DNA of 64,000 bases from Vibrio ponticus. Lineage in GTDB: Bacteria > Pseudomonadota > Gammaproteobacteria > Enterobacterales > Vibrionaceae. Positions within the stretch are counted from its first letter, which is position 1, and each line of letters opens with the position of its first letter. Positions 29,619 through 40,353 of the stretch are shown in pieces. A program made the translations under genes and the position numbers. The stretch covers positions 372,001 to 436,000 of the forward strand of contig NZ_AP019657.1 in assembly GCF_009938225.1 (NCBI RefSeq). Reading direction: 5' to 3'. The notes beneath the pieces were generated by a model that did no database searches, had not been told where the DNA came from, and saw only the letters and a list, made by a program, of their open reading frames with translations.

Positions 29619-30503
29619 ATGAATGTAACGCCAACTATTACCCAGTTCTGCCATCAAACTTGGCAACTTACCGCGCAAATCCAACTTAGCCAAACATCTG
29701 GTGATGTCACTTATATCGTTACCGATAAAACCCCATGTCATCCTGTCAGCCATATTTGGCCTGATCACCCAGCCGATAAAGGTACGCTTGCATTGCATGG
29801 CACCGAGTACTCGTTAGTCGACTGTTTCGTTGGCGCCGTCGAGCTTGCTACTAATACCCTCTACGTTGATAAAGCCATCCCGGTAAAACGCGATGAGGCA
29901 GGCTGGGCATTTGTAGTGGTTCATGTGGTTGAAAATACAAACGCAGTATTTTTAACTGGTGATAGCCTGGTCTTATCGGTTGATAAGAGCTACCAGCAAG
30001 CATTAAGTCGCGGTCATAGTGCCGGGCATCTTGCCTTTTTGGCTCTCAACAAAGTCCTCACCGAGCAGGGTTATTGGCGTAAAGATGCCGATCGAAAAGA
30101 TACCCTTGGTAGCTATGATTTTAATAACTATGCGCAAGAGACCAGTTTCGTGACTGCCGACAAATGTGTAGACAGTTATCGTTTAGGCAAAACTCTACGC
30201 AAACGCGGGCTCAATAGTGCTGATGTATCCGAGCAACTTCAATCGATAGAAGATTATGTAAATCAGATGGTTAGTGATTGGTTAGCCCAAGGAGGTGATG
30301 TGAATATGCACTGTGAGGGGCAAGCATTAACTGACTCACGTTACTGGCGCTGTGATTTAGGCAACGGCAATCTTGCTGAGATTCCTTGTGGCGGCACCCA
30401 TGTTCACAGCCTGAAAGAGTATGCGAGCATTAGAGTGAGCCTGCGCGAAACGAGTCCAAATTACATTGAAATGCAGACCGATGTAATTGCAGCGACAGTC
30501 TAA
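29619..30503 (+). CDS. AlaX-like alanyl-tRNA editing protein
   Basis: This is a 294-residue free-standing relative of the alanyl-tRNA synthetase editing domain. It carries the two zinc-binding motifs of the family: H-x3-H as SRGHSAGHLAF (H133, H137) and C-x3-H as IPCGGTHVHS (C257, H261). Such proteins hydrolyse Ser-tRNA-Ala or related mischarged tRNAs. The N-terminal part (about 1-125) is a beta-barrel-like extension seen in longer AlaX types and is less conserved. All four metal ligands are present, so an active hydrolase is likely, but the tRNA substrate is unknown. The ATG 29619 has no strong ribosome site; it is the only N-terminal Met available. Confidence 0.85.
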   Translation: MNVTPTITQFCHQTWQLTAQIQLSQTSGDVTYIVTDKTPCHPVSHIWPDHPADKGTLALHGTEYSLVDCFVGAVELATNTLYVDKAIPVKRDEAGWAFVVVHVVENTNAVFLTGDSLVLSVDKSYQQALSRGHSAGHLAFLALNKVLTEQGYWRKDADRKDTLGSYDFNNYAQETSFVTADKCVDSYRLGKTLRKRGLNSADVSEQLQSIEDYVNQMVSDWLAQGGDVNMHCEGQALTDSRYWRCDLGNGNLAEIPCGGTHVHSLKEYASIRVSLRETSPNYIEMQTDVIAATV

Positions 30504-30820
30504 TGCGATCTTTTTATTAAATACTAAAAAGTTGGTTTTAATAGATTAATTTAAGATTTAAATATCGTTTAAAATCCAAAAACAGGATATGTAACTTATG
30601 CTTTCGGTGTGTGGTTATATAAATATTCTTTTTGGGGTAGATCGCTGATCAAAATGGATTTAGCAGATGATCTTATGAAGATCATCTTGGCAGATAGAGT
30701 GCTTTTTAGTCAATTAATCGATGCTCGCAATGTGACGACTATATTGACGTGACAAAGATCATAGAGTGATGTGCACCATACCGTCACAATAGGATCCAGT
30801 GGAACCATGAGGGAAAAATA
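30504..30820. other. AT-rich intergenic region with a 10-bp hairpin
   Basis: No gene seen in 317 bp. A perfect stem AGATGATCTT / AAGATCATCT with an ATG loop lies at 30665-30687 without a T run. The last 80 bp probably hold the yfgJ promoter, with AGGGA just before its start codon. Confidence 0.5.
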
Positions 30821-31048
30821 ATGAGTGATAATGTGTGCCCACAATGCCAGCAAGAACTTGATTGGCAAGGTCACTACCACTGTAACAACTGCGCAGAGTC
30901 ATTTTTAAAGGTTGGTTATTGCCCAGATTGTCAGGCACAACTGGAAAAGTTGCAGGCATGTGGAGCCGCGAACTATTTTTGCAATAGCTGCAATGAGTTG
31001 AAATCGAAGTCGCGAGTACGGTTCGAGTTTGAGAAAAAAGTAGATTAA
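30821..31048 (+). CDS. yfgJ: Zinc-ribbon protein YfgJ (DUF1407)
   Basis: This is a 75-residue protein with four CxxC pairs: CPQC, CNNC, CPDC and CNSC. They suggest two zinc ribbons. It matches E. coli YfgJ, which lies in the same neighbourhood between der and xseA. Function is unknown. An AGGGAAAA site precedes the start. Its stop overlaps the xseA stop tail-to-tail by four bases. Confidence 0.88.
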   Translation: MSDNVCPQCQQELDWQGHYHCNNCAESFLKVGYCPDCQAQLEKLQACGAANYFCNSCNELKSKSRVRFEFEKKVD

Positions 31049-32376
31049 TTGACGGTTGAACGTAGTTCGCCATCAGCTAAGCGGGTGATCAGGGTATCGC
31101 CCGTTTTTACGTCTTGCGCAGAGTGAACCACATCGCCTTGCTCAGTTTGAGTGATCGAGTAACCGCGTTTGAGTGTCGCCAATGGACTTACTGTATCGAG
31201 CTTTTCAGCCGCAAGTGCCAGTTGATGGCGAGATTTAAGTAGCTTTCTGTCCATCGCATCGAATAGCTTTTGCTCAAGGCGAGCAAGAGTTGCCTGCTGT
31301 GCACTGAGGCGTTTGGTTGGCGAATGGAGTTGAATACGGTGCAGCTGGCGCTCGATTTTCTGCTGATGCTGAGCAATAAAGCGCTGCATCGCACGCTGAA
31401 GGCGCGCATCTAAATCATCAAGCTGCTGGCTTTGACGCTGCAACTGCTGATTTGGATGTTGTCTGTCTAATCTGTGCTCTAGTTGGCGCAGGCTCTGTTT
31501 TTGCTCAGCAAAGTAGTAGCGCATCGCCGTAAACAGTTTCTGTTCACGAGTCGCTAAGCCTTGCGCTTTATGGCTGTTATCACGGCTAACCAGCTCTGCG
31601 GCCGCAGAAGGTGTTGGCGCACGCATGTCAGCAACAAAGTCTGCAATGGTGACATCAACTTCATGACCGACCGCACTGATGATCGGGATCTGGCTTGCCG
31701 CAATGGTACGCGCCAAGATTTCATTGTTGAAACACCACAGATCTTCTAGGGAGCCACCACCACGACCGACAATCAACACATCACATTCGTTACGGCTATT
31801 GGCACAGCCAATCGCTTGAGCAATTTGAATCGCCGCTTCTTCACCTTGCACCATAGTTGGATAGATGATGACGGGTAGGGAAGGATCACGACGCTTTAAC
31901 ACATCAAGAATATCGAATAGCGCAGCGCCAGTTTTCGAGGTGACAATACCCACGCACTTTGGATGCTCAGGCAGAGGCTGTTTGCTGGTTTGAGCAAATA
32001 AACCTTCTGCTGCGAGTTTCATCTTCAGCTCTTCGAATTGCTGCTGCAAGCGACCGTCACCTTCTGGCTGCATACTTTCGATGATCAACTGGTAGTCGCC
32101 GCGTGGCTCATAGAGCGACAAGCGAGCTTTAACTAGCACTTGATTACCGTTAGTCGGCTTAAAAGAGACGTGACGATTGTTACCACGGAACATGGCACAT
32201 TTGACTTGAGCACGAGCATCTTTAAGAGTGAAGTACCAGTGACCGGAGACTGGTGCAGAGAAGTTAGATATCTCACCAACTAACCAAACGATCCCCATTT
32301 CATTCTCAAGCAAAAGGCGTACTTCTGCATTAAGTCTCGATACGGTAAAGATATTTTGATTGGTCAGAGATGACAC
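31045..32376 (-). CDS. xseA: Exodeoxyribonuclease VII large subunit
   Basis: XseA is the large subunit of ExoVII, which degrades single-stranded DNA from both ends together with XseB. The 443-residue protein has the N-terminal OB fold ([39 protein letters not shown]), the catalytic core with [20 protein letters not shown] and [20 protein letters not shown], and a long coiled-coil region (about 290-400) rich in Gln and Leu. A GTG at 32376 fits the family N-terminus; a longer frame to 32472 would overlap the guaB promoter and starts with a hydrophobic segment that is not part of the family. It is divergent from guaB. xseB is not in the window. Confidence 0.94.
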   Translation of the reverse strand: MSSLTNQNIFTVSRLNAEVRLLLENEMGIVWLVGEISNFSAPVSGHWYFTLKDARAQVKCAMFRGNNRHVSFKPTNGNQVLVKARLSLYEPRGDYQLIIESMQPEGDGRLQQQFEELKMKLAAEGLFAQTSKQPLPEHPKCVGIVTSKTGAALFDILDVLKRRDPSLPVIIYPTMVQGEEAAIQIAQAIGCANSRNECDVLIVGRGGGSLEDLWCFNNEILARTIAASQIPIISAVGHEVDVTIADFVADMRAPTPSAAAELVSRDNSHKAQGLATREQKLFTAMRYYFAEQKQSLRQLEHRLDRQHPNQQLQRQSQQLDDLDARLQRAMQRFIAQHQQKIERQLHRIQLHSPTKRLSAQQATLARLEQKLFDAMDRKLLKSRHQLALAAEKLDTVSPLATLKRGYSITQTEQGDVVHSAQDVKTGDTLITRLADGELRSTVN

Positions 32377-32465
32377 AGCTAATCTCGTAGGCGTGAGTAT
32401 GGAAATTAGCGGCAATATAATACATAGCAAGGGGGTAATTGCAAGAAAAAAATTAAAAAAATTTG

Positions 32466-32494
32466 TGGTCAAGCGTCAATCTTCACCGTATAAT
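32466..32494 (+). promoter_or_regulatory. Probable guaB promoter
   Basis: A -35 element TGGTCA (32466-32471) and a perfect -10 TATAAT (32489-32494) are separated by 17 bp. The following CCCACCGC is a GC-rich discriminator, a hallmark of promoters repressed by ppGpp, and guaB is a known stringent target in E. coli. It lies about 110 bp upstream of the guaB start. Confidence 0.65.
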
Positions 32495-32606
32495 CCCACC
32501 GCAATATCTAATCCAAATGCAGCAAAGTTTCCTTACTTTCTGTGCTCATTATGCGAAACGATGAGATTGGATTTTCTTTCTACCTATCTATTGTGAGATA
32601 TTGCAA

Positions 32607-34070
32607 ATGCTAAGAATTGCCAAAGAAGCGCTGACATTCGATGACGTACTACTCGTGCCAGCTCACTCCACTGTTCTCCCAAACACTGCTGATCTTCGCA
32701 CTCAGCTAACTAAGAACATCACCCTAAACATCCCTATGATTTCGGCGTCTATGGACACCGTTACTGAAGCTCGTCTAGCAATCGCGCTAGCGCAAGAGGG
32801 TGGCATTGGCTTTATCCACAAAAACATGTCAATTGAGCAGCAAGCTGCGGAAGTTCGTGCGGTTAAAAAGTACGAATCAGGTGTGGTTACCGATCCGGTA
32901 ACTGTAAGCCCTGACGCAACGATTGCTGATGTTGTTGCTTTAACTGAAAAGCACGGTTTTGCTGGTTTCCCAGTAGTAACTGAAAGCAACGAGCTAGTGG
33001 GTATTATCACTGGTCGTGACGTTCGTTTTGTAACTGACCTATCTAAGAAAGTATCAGCAGTAATGACGCCGAAAGAGCGCCTAGCTTCTGTTAAAGAAGG
33101 TGCAGAGCGTGCTGAAGTGCAAGAGAAAATGCACGAAGCGCGTGTTGAGAAAGTGCTGGTTGTGAACGATGACTTCCAACTAACCGGTATGATCACCGCG
33201 AAAGACTTCCATAAAGCGGAAACTAAACCAAACGCATGTAAAGATGCGCAAGGTCGTCTACGTGTTGGTGCAGCAGTTGGTGCTGGCGCTGGTAACGAAG
33301 AGCGTGTTCAAGCGCTAGTTGAAGCGGGCGTTGACGTACTACTTATCGACTCTTCACACGGTCACTCTGAAGGTGTTCTAAACCGTATTCGCGAAACTCG
33401 CGCTGCGCATCCAAACCTAGACATCATCGGCGGTAACGTAGCAACAGGTGCGGGTGCTCGTGCTCTGATTGAAGCGGGTGTAAGCGCAGTTAAAGTGGGT
33501 ATCGGTCCTGGCTCTATCTGTACAACTCGTATCGTTACAGGCGTAGGTGTTCCACAAATCACAGCTATCGCAGATGCGGCAGAAGTAGCGAATGAATTCG
33601 GTATCCCAGTTATTGCTGACGGCGGTATCCGTTTCTCTGGCGACATCTGTAAAGCAATCGTAGCGGGTGCATCATGTGTAATGGTTGGCTCTATGTTTGC
33701 TGGTACTGAAGAAGCACCAGGTGAAGTGATTCTTTACAACGGTCGTTCTTACAAAGCTTACCGTGGTATGGGTTCACTAGGTGCAATGTCACAAGGTTCA
33801 TCTGACCGTTACTTCCAGTCTGACAACGCAGCAGACAAGCTAGTACCAGAAGGTATTGAAGGTCGTATCGCATACAAAGGTCTACTTAAAGAGATCGTTC
33901 ACCAACAAATGGGTGGTCTACGTTCAAGCATGGGTCTTACTGGCTCAGCAACGATCGAAGACATGCGTACTAAAGCTGAATTTGTTCGCATCTCAGGTGC
34001 GGGCATGGCTGAATCGCACGTACACGACGTTCAAATTACTAAGGAAGCACCAAACTACCGTCGCGGTTAA
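32607..34070 (+). CDS. guaB: Inosine-5'-monophosphate dehydrogenase
   Basis: GuaB oxidises IMP to XMP with NAD+, the committed step of GMP synthesis. The 487-residue protein has the catalytic cysteine loop [18 protein letters not shown] (about C304), the tandem CBS domains at about residues 95-200 ([20 protein letters not shown]), and the flap region [18 protein letters not shown]. Length matches E. coli (488). ATG 32607 was chosen over a TTG two codons earlier. The gene is followed by guaA after 112 bp containing a PurR-like box, so guaA may have a promoter of its own besides read-through. Confidence 0.98.
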   Translation: MLRIAKEALTFDDVLLVPAHSTVLPNTADLRTQLTKNITLNIPMISASMDTVTEARLAIALAQEGGIGFIHKNMSIEQQAAEVRAVKKYESGVVTDPVTVSPDATIADVVALTEKHGFAGFPVVTESNELVGIITGRDVRFVTDLSKKVSAVMTPKERLASVKEGAERAEVQEKMHEARVEKVLVVNDDFQLTGMITAKDFHKAETKPNACKDAQGRLRVGAAVGAGAGNEERVQALVEAGVDVLLIDSSHGHSEGVLNRIRETRAAHPNLDIIGGNVATGAGARALIEAGVSAVKVGIGPGSICTTRIVTGVGVPQITAIADAAEVANEFGIPVIADGGIRFSGDICKAIVAGASCVMVGSMFAGTEEAPGEVILYNGRSYKAYRGMGSLGAMSQGSSDRYFQSDNAADKLVPEGIEGRIAYKGLLKEIVHQQMGGLRSSMGLTGSATIEDMRTKAEFVRISGAGMAESHVHDVQITKEAPNYRRG

Positions 34071-34092
34071 TTTCTTTACCAGAATACAACCG

Positions 34093-34108
34093 ACGTAAAC
34101 GTTTGCTT
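34093..34108 (+). promoter_or_regulatory. PurR-like operator between guaB and guaA
   Basis: ACGTAAACGTTTGCTT differs at one conserved position from the PurR consensus ACGCAAACGTTTNCNT, including an intact AAACGTTT core. It lies about 75 bp upstream of the guaA start, a position suited to repressing a guaA promoter or acting as a roadblock within a guaBA transcript. Confidence 0.6.
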
Positions 34109-34182
34109 TTTTCCTTGAAGCATTGATAAGAGGCGGGTAAACTCGCCTCGTTTTCATAACCTAGCTTATAAGACTGCTCAAA

Positions 34183-35736
34183 ATGACTAAAAATATCCAT
34201 GACCAACGTATTCTGATCCTGGACTTCGGTTCTCAATACACTCAGCTTGTTGCACGCCGTGTTCGTGAAATCGGTGTTTACTGTGAACTATGGAGCTGGG
34301 ATGTAGAAGAAGCGGATATTCGTGAATTCAACCCAGACGGCATCATCCTTTCTGGTGGTCCTGAAAGCGTAACAGAAGAAAACTCTCCACGCGCTCCACA
34401 ATACGTATTTGACTCTGGCGTGCCAGTACTAGGTGTATGTTACGGCATGCAAACTATGGCGGAGCAGCTAGGTGGTAAAGTAGCAGGTTCAACTGAACGT
34501 GAATTTGGCTACGCACAAGTTAAAGTTTCTGGCGAATCTGCAATCTTTAAAGATCTTGAGCTTACTCAAGACGTGTGGATGAGCCACGGTGACAAAGTAG
34601 TAGAAATCCCAGCAGACTTCGTAAAAGTAGGTGAGACAGACACTTGTCCTTACGCTGCTATGGCGAACGAAGAGAAGAAATACTACGGCGTACAATTCCA
34701 CCCAGAAGTAACGCACACCAAAGGCGGTCTACAAATGCTTGAGAACTTTGTTCTTGGCGTATGTGGCTGTGAGCGTCTATGGACTTCTGAATCTATCATT
34801 GAAGATGCGGTTGCACGTATCAAAGAGCAAGTAGGTGACGATGAAGTTATCCTTGGTCTATCTGGTGGTGTGGACTCTTCAGTAGTCGCGATGCTTGTTC
34901 ACCGTGCAATCGGCGACAAACTGACGTGTGTATTTGTTGATAACGGTCTACTTCGTCTAAACGAAGGTCAACAAGTAATGGATATGTTTGGCGACAAGTT
35001 CGGTCTAAACATCATCAAAGTTGATGCAGAAGAGCGTTTTCTAGAAGCACTAAAAGGCAAATCGGATCCAGAAGAGAAGCGTAAGACCATTGGTCACGTA
35101 TTTGTGGACGTATTCGACGAAGAGTCTAAGAAGCTGAAAAACGCTAAATGGTTGGCGCAAGGTACTATCTACCCTGACGTAATCGAATCAGCGGCGTCTA
35201 AAACAGGTAAAGCGCATGTGATCAAATCACACCACAACGTGGGCGGTCTACCAGAAGATATGGCGATGGGTCTTGTTGAGCCACTACGTGAACTATTTAA
35301 AGACGAAGTGCGCAAGATTGGTCTAGAGCTAGGTCTACCGTACAACATGCTTTACCGTCACCCATTCCCAGGTCCAGGTCTAGGTGTTCGTGTTCTTGGC
35401 GAGATCAAGAAAGAGTACTGTGACTTGCTACGTCGTGCTGATGCTATCTTTATTGAAGAACTGCACAATGCAGACCTTTACGACAAAGTATCGCAAGCGT
35501 TCACCGTATTCCTACCAGTACGCTCTGTAGGTGTAATGGGCGATGGTCGTAAATATGACTGGGTAGTATCACTACGTGCAGTAGAAACCATCGACTTTAT
35601 GACAGCGCATTGGGCACACCTACCATACGACTTCCTAGGTAAGGTTTCTAACCGCATTATCAACGAAGTAGATGGCATTTCTCGCGTGGTTTACGACATC
35701 TCTGGTAAGCCACCAGCGACAATCGAGTGGGAATAA
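34183..35736 (+). CDS. guaA: GMP synthase (glutamine-hydrolysing)
   Basis: GuaA aminates XMP to GMP with glutamine and ATP. The 517-residue protein has an N-terminal class I glutaminase domain with the nucleophile in [17 protein letters not shown] (about C86) and the His/Glu pair in [10 protein letters not shown]. The ATP pyrophosphatase domain has the P-loop-like [15 protein letters not shown], and the C-terminal dimerisation domain ends KPPATIEWE. Length and all motifs are typical. A purR-like box and the guaB gene lie upstream, and a terminator follows. Confidence 0.98.
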   Translation: MTKNIHDQRILILDFGSQYTQLVARRVREIGVYCELWSWDVEEADIREFNPDGIILSGGPESVTEENSPRAPQYVFDSGVPVLGVCYGMQTMAEQLGGKVAGSTEREFGYAQVKVSGESAIFKDLELTQDVWMSHGDKVVEIPADFVKVGETDTCPYAAMANEEKKYYGVQFHPEVTHTKGGLQMLENFVLGVCGCERLWTSESIIEDAVARIKEQVGDDEVILGLSGGVDSSVVAMLVHRAIGDKLTCVFVDNGLLRLNEGQQVMDMFGDKFGLNIIKVDAEERFLEALKGKSDPEEKRKTIGHVFVDVFDEESKKLKNAKWLAQGTIYPDVIESAASKTGKAHVIKSHHNVGGLPEDMAMGLVEPLRELFKDEVRKIGLELGLPYNMLYRHPFPGPGLGVRVLGEIKKEYCDLLRRADAIFIEELHNADLYDKVSQAFTVFLPVRSVGVMGDGRKYDWVVSLRAVETIDFMTAHWAHLPYDFLGKVSNRIINEVDGISRVVYDISGKPPATIEWE

Positions 35737-35827
35737 GATTACCGTTATCTTTGTAGCAGCACCATTGTTGACTGCTGCAATTATTTTGGTAATAAGTTTG
35801 CGTCTTTGACGTAAAGATCAAAACAGT

Positions 35828-35855
35828 AAAACCAGCCTTTGGGGCTGGTTTTTTT
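35828..35855 (+). terminator. Terminator after guaA
   Basis: The stem AAAACCAGCC (35828-35837) pairs with GGCTGGTTTT (35843-35852) over a 5-base loop and is followed by further T. Confidence 0.92.
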
Positions 35856-35856
35856 G

Positions 35857-36108
35857 TATGTTTTGTTAGCAATTAGCATGAAAGTTGCTGTTTTTTCGAG
35901 CGAATGTTGCTGGGTGGGATTGAAATTTTAACTGCATTTTGTCGTGTTTTTTCTGATTTTTCATGAAAAATGCCAGCACTTTCATCGTTATGTGATGAAT
36001 TGTTTATTTGTGTAATATAAGTTTTCAGTCGTTAGCTGTTGTGTTTACTGTTGGCGCCACTAAAATCTGCGCGTAATTTTTATCACATTTTTTGAAAGGT
36101 ACGCCCCC
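35857..36108. promoter_or_regulatory. Upstream region of the acetate-transporter gene
   Basis: About 250 bp of T-rich sequence without a gene. It has CRP half-site-like words (TGTGA at about 35989 and TCACA at about 36082) but no full symmetric site. The ribosome site GAAAGG precedes ATG 36109. Confidence 0.4.
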
Positions 36109-36705
36109 ATGTCTACAAAACTGGCTAACCCAGCACCATTAGGTCTAATGGGTTTCGGTATGACAACCATCCTGCTAAACATCCATAACGCAGGCTTTTT
36201 CCCAATTGACTCTATGATTCTGGCTATGGGCATCTTCTACGGTGGTCTAGGTCAAGTGCTTGTAGGTATGATGTGCTTTAAGCGTGGTGACACGTTTGGT
36301 ACTACTGCATTTACATCTTATGGTCTATTCTGGCTGACACTAGTTGGTCTACTAGTAATGCCTGAAATGGGTCTACAACCAAGCCCACACAGCTTCATGG
36401 GTTGGTACCTAACTCTATGGGGTATCTTCACTGGCTTTATGTTCATTGGCTCACTATGCTACCCAACAGCGAAGCAAGTTGTGTTTGGTTCTCTAACTAT
36501 TCTATTCTTCCTACTAGCAGCTCGCGATTTCACTGGTAGCACAGTAATCGGCACTATCGCTGGTATCGAAGGTATCTTCTGTGGCGCAAGCGCGATCTAC
36601 TTTGCAATGGCTCAAGTACTAAATAACGAATTTGGTCGCGTAGTTCTTCCAATCGGTGAGAAGCGCATCAAGCCAATCGTTGCAGCTGAGCAAGCAACAG
36701 CGTAA
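36109..36705 (+). CDS. Acetate uptake transporter family protein (GPR1/FUN34/YaaH, SatP-like)
   Basis: This is a 198-residue six-helix membrane protein of the acetate uptake transporter family. The signature [14 protein letters not shown] at residues 6-19 is the family's NPAPLGL motif. Hydrophobic helices include [29 protein letters not shown] and [15 protein letters not shown]. coli SatP carries acetate and succinate with protons; the same role is likely here. Codon use looks highly biased, suggesting strong expression. It is monocistronic, with a strong terminator downstream. Confidence 0.9.
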   Translation: MSTKLANPAPLGLMGFGMTTILLNIHNAGFFPIDSMILAMGIFYGGLGQVLVGMMCFKRGDTFGTTAFTSYGLFWLTLVGLLVMPEMGLQPSPHSFMGWYLTLWGIFTGFMFIGSLCYPTAKQVVFGSLTILFFLLAARDFTGSTVIGTIAGIEGIFCGASAIYFAMAQVLNNEFGRVVLPIGEKRIKPIVAAEQATA

Positions 36706-36730
36706 TCAACGCTTAAAAGTTTGATAAAAG

Positions 36731-36763
36731 AAAGGGGCTAACCATTTGGTTAGCCCCTTTTTT
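36731..36763 (+). terminator. Terminator after the acetate-transporter gene
   Basis: A 13-bp stem AAAGGGGCTAACC (36731-36743) pairs with its complement at 36748-36760 over an ATTT loop, with T run to 36763. The A-rich left flank makes it likely bidirectional, serving the convergent symporter gene. Confidence 0.93.
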
Positions 36764-36820
36764 AAGCCCTAAACATCGTTGATGCTGTTGGACAGTTACA
36801 GCTATATACCACTGCTTTTC

Positions 36821-38377
36821 TTATGATGAAGTGTTGTTTACCACTTCTACGTCGACTTCTTTATCTACTGCCGCTTTTGGATTGCCATGCTCTCGGCGGT
36901 AACGATCTTCCCAGTAATCAGCGCCTTTGATCCCCAGTTTTACCGGGTTAAAGGTGTATTCTGTTACGCCTGCTTTTTGTTGCTCTTCGTAATCTTTTAG
37001 CGCTTTGATCGCCGGCTTTGACAAGAAGAAAATAATCAAGATACCGACAATGTTAAGCCATGCCATCAGACCGACACCCACATCACCCATAGCCCACGCA
37101 AGGTTAGCGGTTTTCACAGTGCCGTAGAATACCGCAGAAATTAATACCAGTTTGAGAATGAACATCAGACCGCTGACTTTGAAAGTGCGACGGATGTAAG
37201 CGATGTTGGTTTCTGCGATATAGTAGTAAGCCAGAATAGTGGTGAAGGCGAAGAAGAACAGCGCGACAGCAATAAATGGCTTACCTACGCCAGGTAGTGC
37301 ACTTTCAATCGCCATTTGAGTAAACACAGGACCATTGGCACTGATTTCAGCGGCAACGTTTTGAATCAAGAACGCTTCACTAGCACCGTGTACGTTGTAA
37401 GCGCCAGTGATTAAAATCATAAATGCAGTGGCAGGACAAACCAGTAGAGTATCAATATAGATTGAGAACGACTGTACTAAGCCTTGCTGTGCAGGGTGTT
37501 CTACGTTTGCAGCAGCGGCTGCGTGAGGACCTGTACCTTGTCCTGCTTCGTTTGAGTAAACGCCACGTTTCACCCCCCAACCAATTGCAGCGCCAACACC
37601 AGCCATTGGTGAGAATGCATCTTCGATGATCATGGCGAAAATAACAGGAACCGCACTGATGTTGAGCAGGATGATAACGAATGCCGTCACAATGTAAGCC
37701 AGTGCCATAAATGGCACGACAATCTGTGTGAAGTGGGCAATACGCTTCACGCCACCAAAGATAATGAAGGCAAGAATGATAGAGATAACGGTACCAGTAA
37801 GAATTTTGGCAAAGCTGAAGGTGCCAACCGCAGTTTCAATCATTTGACCGGAGCCAAATGCAGCTTCTACTGCATTACCGATACTATTTGATTGCACGCC
37901 CGGTAGCAGTACACCACAGGCAAAGATGGTCGCGATGGCGAAGATCCAGGCGTACCATTTTTGCCCCATCGCTTTTTCGATGTAATAAGCTGGACCACCG
38001 CGGAACTGACCATCGTCATCTTCTTTATAGATTTGTGCCAAGGTTGATTCTGCATAGGCAGTCGCGGCGCCAAAGAAGGCAACCATCCACATCCAAAATA
38101 CCGCACCTGGACCACCAAAACCGATAGCGGCTGCTACACCTGCAATGTTACCCGTACCAACGCGACCTGAAAGTGAGACGGCAAGAGCTTGGAAAGATGA
38201 GATACCTTTCTTGGAACTTTTACCTGAAAAGAGTAGTCGCCACATTTCAAAGAAATGACGGATTTGAACAAAGCGTGTAATGATCGAATAAAACAAGCCG
38301 GCGCCCAAGCACAAGTAAATCAGTGCGGGGCTCCAAATGATTCCATTCAGAAAATCAACTAAAGACTGCATAAGCAT
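36821..38377 (-). CDS. Alanine/glycine:cation symporter (AGCS family)
   Basis: This is a 518-residue sodium-coupled amino-acid carrier of the AGCS family, which usually imports alanine or glycine. Family landmarks include LSGRVGTGNIAGVAAAIGFG, the GPGAVFWMWMVAFFGAATAY helix, and GWGVKRGVYSNEAGQGTGPH. The last is the strongly conserved AGCS segment. About ten to eleven membrane helices are visible. The C-terminal tail is polar and longer than in many members (after about residue 465). A second ATG two codons in from 38377 is an alternative start; a CAGGG site precedes both. Convergent with the acetate transporter. Confidence 0.93.
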   Translation of the reverse strand: MLMQSLVDFLNGIIWSPALIYLCLGAGLFYSIITRFVQIRHFFEMWRLLFSGKSSKKGISSFQALAVSLSGRVGTGNIAGVAAAIGFGGPGAVFWMWMVAFFGAATAYAESTLAQIYKEDDDGQFRGGPAYYIEKAMGQKWYAWIFAIATIFACGVLLPGVQSNSIGNAVEAAFGSGQMIETAVGTFSFAKILTGTVISIILAFIIFGGVKRIAHFTQIVVPFMALAYIVTAFVIILLNISAVPVIFAMIIEDAFSPMAGVGAAIGWGVKRGVYSNEAGQGTGPHAAAAANVEHPAQQGLVQSFSIYIDTLLVCPATAFMILITGAYNVHGASEAFLIQNVAAEISANGPVFTQMAIESALPGVGKPFIAVALFFFAFTTILAYYYIAETNIAYIRRTFKVSGLMFILKLVLISAVFYGTVKTANLAWAMGDVGVGLMAWLNIVGILIIFFLSKPAIKALKDYEEQQKAGVTEYTFNPVKLGIKGADYWEDRYRREHGNPKAAVDKEVDVEVVNNTSS

Positions 38378-38746
38378 TTTCCCTGTTAGTGATGGTTGTA
38401 ATCGAGATGTTGTGTTTGTTGTAATTTTATTTGGAATGGATGTTAACCCTTATGTAACGCCAATGTTAAATTAAAAAGGCTATATTTGTGAAGTTAGTGA
38501 TGAATAGCACAAAAATCTAAACTGTTAATCCATTTAGGCGATTAATAGGCAGTTTAAAGATCCATTCGTAATATTAACGTTGTTGTGATTTATTATGCAG
38601 CAATATGAATGGGTTATTGGTTGCACTGGCTGGAGGTAAACATCTCTGCCTTATAGTCAGAAATTAGTGGTAAATGCTAGATGGATTGTTGGATCGCAAA
38701 GGAGGCTGTTCAAAGCCTCCTAGTGAAGAAATGCTGAGTTAAAATC
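38378..38746. other. Intergenic region upstream of the symporter; end of the DUF4397 transcript
   Basis: No gene seen in about 370 bp. The right end carries a stem AGGAGGCT (38700-38707) / AGCCTCCT (38714-38721), probably the terminator of the minus-strand lipoprotein gene, although only three T follow it. The rest is AT-rich and should contain the symporter promoter. Confidence 0.5.
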
Positions 38747-40135
38747 TTAGTCAGTAATGGCTTCGGCAATGAGATTGAAACCTGAGCCAGCGCTATCATC
38801 GATGGCGGTAGCTTGGTATACCGCGCCATTAGTGAGCGTGATAGGGACTGCATTAATGGCAATGGTTGAGGGATCATTTGCCACAGTCACTGTGACAAAG
38901 TAATCACCCGCGGGCACATAGATGCCGCTGACGGTTTGCTTGAAGGCAAAGTCTTCTAGTGCCGGTGTTTCTCCGGTGATGGAGGCATTGGCTGTAAGAT
39001 AAACGTCTACAGATGCTGCGATAGGGTTTGCAGCTGCATGAGTCACATTAAGTACAGCGCTGGTTGCGACAGCGCGGCGGTTATCTTCTACAACAAGCGC
39101 TTCTGGGCTGTTCGGTGTTCCTACCGCAAAAACCGAGTAATCAATTCCGCCATTTAAAGCTACGCCGTTCGCTGTGATAAAGGCATTAGTATTAGTACCC
39201 GTTGCGAACACTTCTAAATCGTAACTGCCTGCGGTAAGTTCGAGATACGGACTGATGGTTTTAAATGCGACATCAGTTAAGCCGTTGATGACGCCGCTAT
39301 TAGCATACACATCGACATTAGGTGCACCGTCAATGAGGTGACCAACGCGCGTTTCTGCTGGTTCTCGATTGTCAAAGATGACGCTACTGCCACTGCCATC
39401 AAGGATCAATAATTTGACCGGCGAGGCAGGGTTGGAATCTGCGCGAGGCACGGCAGCAACCGTCAGTTCACTGTTTGCTGCCAGCGTGACCGGACCAGAG
39501 TCAAAGGCAACAATGCCACCTGACACGGTCTCTAAACGAATTTGATAATCTCCGGCAGGAATATTTAAAACAGTGGTTGCGTCTTTGAAGGCAAGGGTAT
39601 CAATTGCAGTTAGCGTACTAAGGGCAACGCCTGGTGTAGATACATAGAGATTGACGTCACCGACACCTGAAGCAGCATGAACCACTTGAACGTCTAGTGT
39701 TTGACTGTTTGCTTGTCCAATCGCGGGGCGAGTAACGATGAGGGGTTCGACGGCATTTGGACTGCCATCCGCATCTCCAACCACGAAAGCGGTATAGCGC
39801 AAGTCAGGTGACAAATCGACAATAGTTTCGGGTACGACGGTCGCAGTGCTGTTGCCAGGCAACGCGACATCCACTTGGACAGTATTTAGACCAGCTGGCA
39901 CTGCCAAATAGCCGGAACCTTGGGCGTAGTCGACACCTTCAAGCACCGGATTACCGTTGATGATTACGTTCGCTCGAGGGGCATCAGCCGAGGCATGCAC
40001 CGCTTGAAGAGAAGTTGTCCCCTCTTGCTGAAGAGATGCTGCTAGCGTACTTGTGTTGTCATTGTTGTCATCATCACATCCACTTAAAAATAGCGAACCT
40101 GATAGTAGACACAGTGTTGAAATCACTTTTCTCAT
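38747..40135 (-). CDS. DUF4397-repeat lipoprotein
   Basis: This is a 462-residue predicted lipoprotein. The signal MRKVISTLCLLSGSLFLSGC ends in a lipobox with Cys20, followed by an Asp/Asn-rich linker (DDDNNDN). That DDD after the lipid cysteine would fit inner-membrane retention in E. coli rules, though the rule may not hold here. The body consists of about four repeats of the DUF4397 beta-sandwich, each opening with a variant of LQAVHASADAPRANVIING: VQVVHAASGVGDVNLYVS, VGHLIDGAPNVDVYANSG and LNVTHAAANPIAASVDVYLT. The start was set at ATG 40135 since the upstream extension lacks a signal. DUF4397 proteins are surface or envelope proteins of unknown function. Confidence 0.85.
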   Translation of the reverse strand: MRKVISTLCLLSGSLFLSGCDDDNNDNTSTLAASLQQEGTTSLQAVHASADAPRANVIINGNPVLEGVDYAQGSGYLAVPAGLNTVQVDVALPGNSTATVVPETIVDLSPDLRYTAFVVGDADGSPNAVEPLIVTRPAIGQANSQTLDVQVVHAASGVGDVNLYVSTPGVALSTLTAIDTLAFKDATTVLNIPAGDYQIRLETVSGGIVAFDSGPVTLAANSELTVAAVPRADSNPASPVKLLILDGSGSSVIFDNREPAETRVGHLIDGAPNVDVYANSGVINGLTDVAFKTISPYLELTAGSYDLEVFATGTNTNAFITANGVALNGGIDYSVFAVGTPNSPEALVVEDNRRAVATSAVLNVTHAAANPIAASVDVYLTANASITGETPALEDFAFKQTVSGIYVPAGDYFVTVTVANDPSTIAINAVPITLTNGAVYQATAIDDSAGSGFNLIAEAITD

Positions 40136-40353
40136 AATATTTTCTCTATGGTAGGGAGCCTGTATTCCTAGGCACACAACTCCATAATTCACTTACTGCT
40201 AGCAGGGTTTCCTACGCCCGTGACTGCTACAAGATCACGCTATTGATAAAATTGTTTTTAACGACCGATATCAAAACTCTTTTTCTTGCTGCTTTATTCA
40301 CCAGTAAGAAAGGCGCATTATCAAAGTTTCACAGCAATTCTCATGGATGAATT

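Noticed and set aside
35980..36100. CRP site upstream of the acetate transporter
   Set aside because: Only isolated TGTGA and TCACA half-sites occur, not at the 16-bp symmetric spacing.
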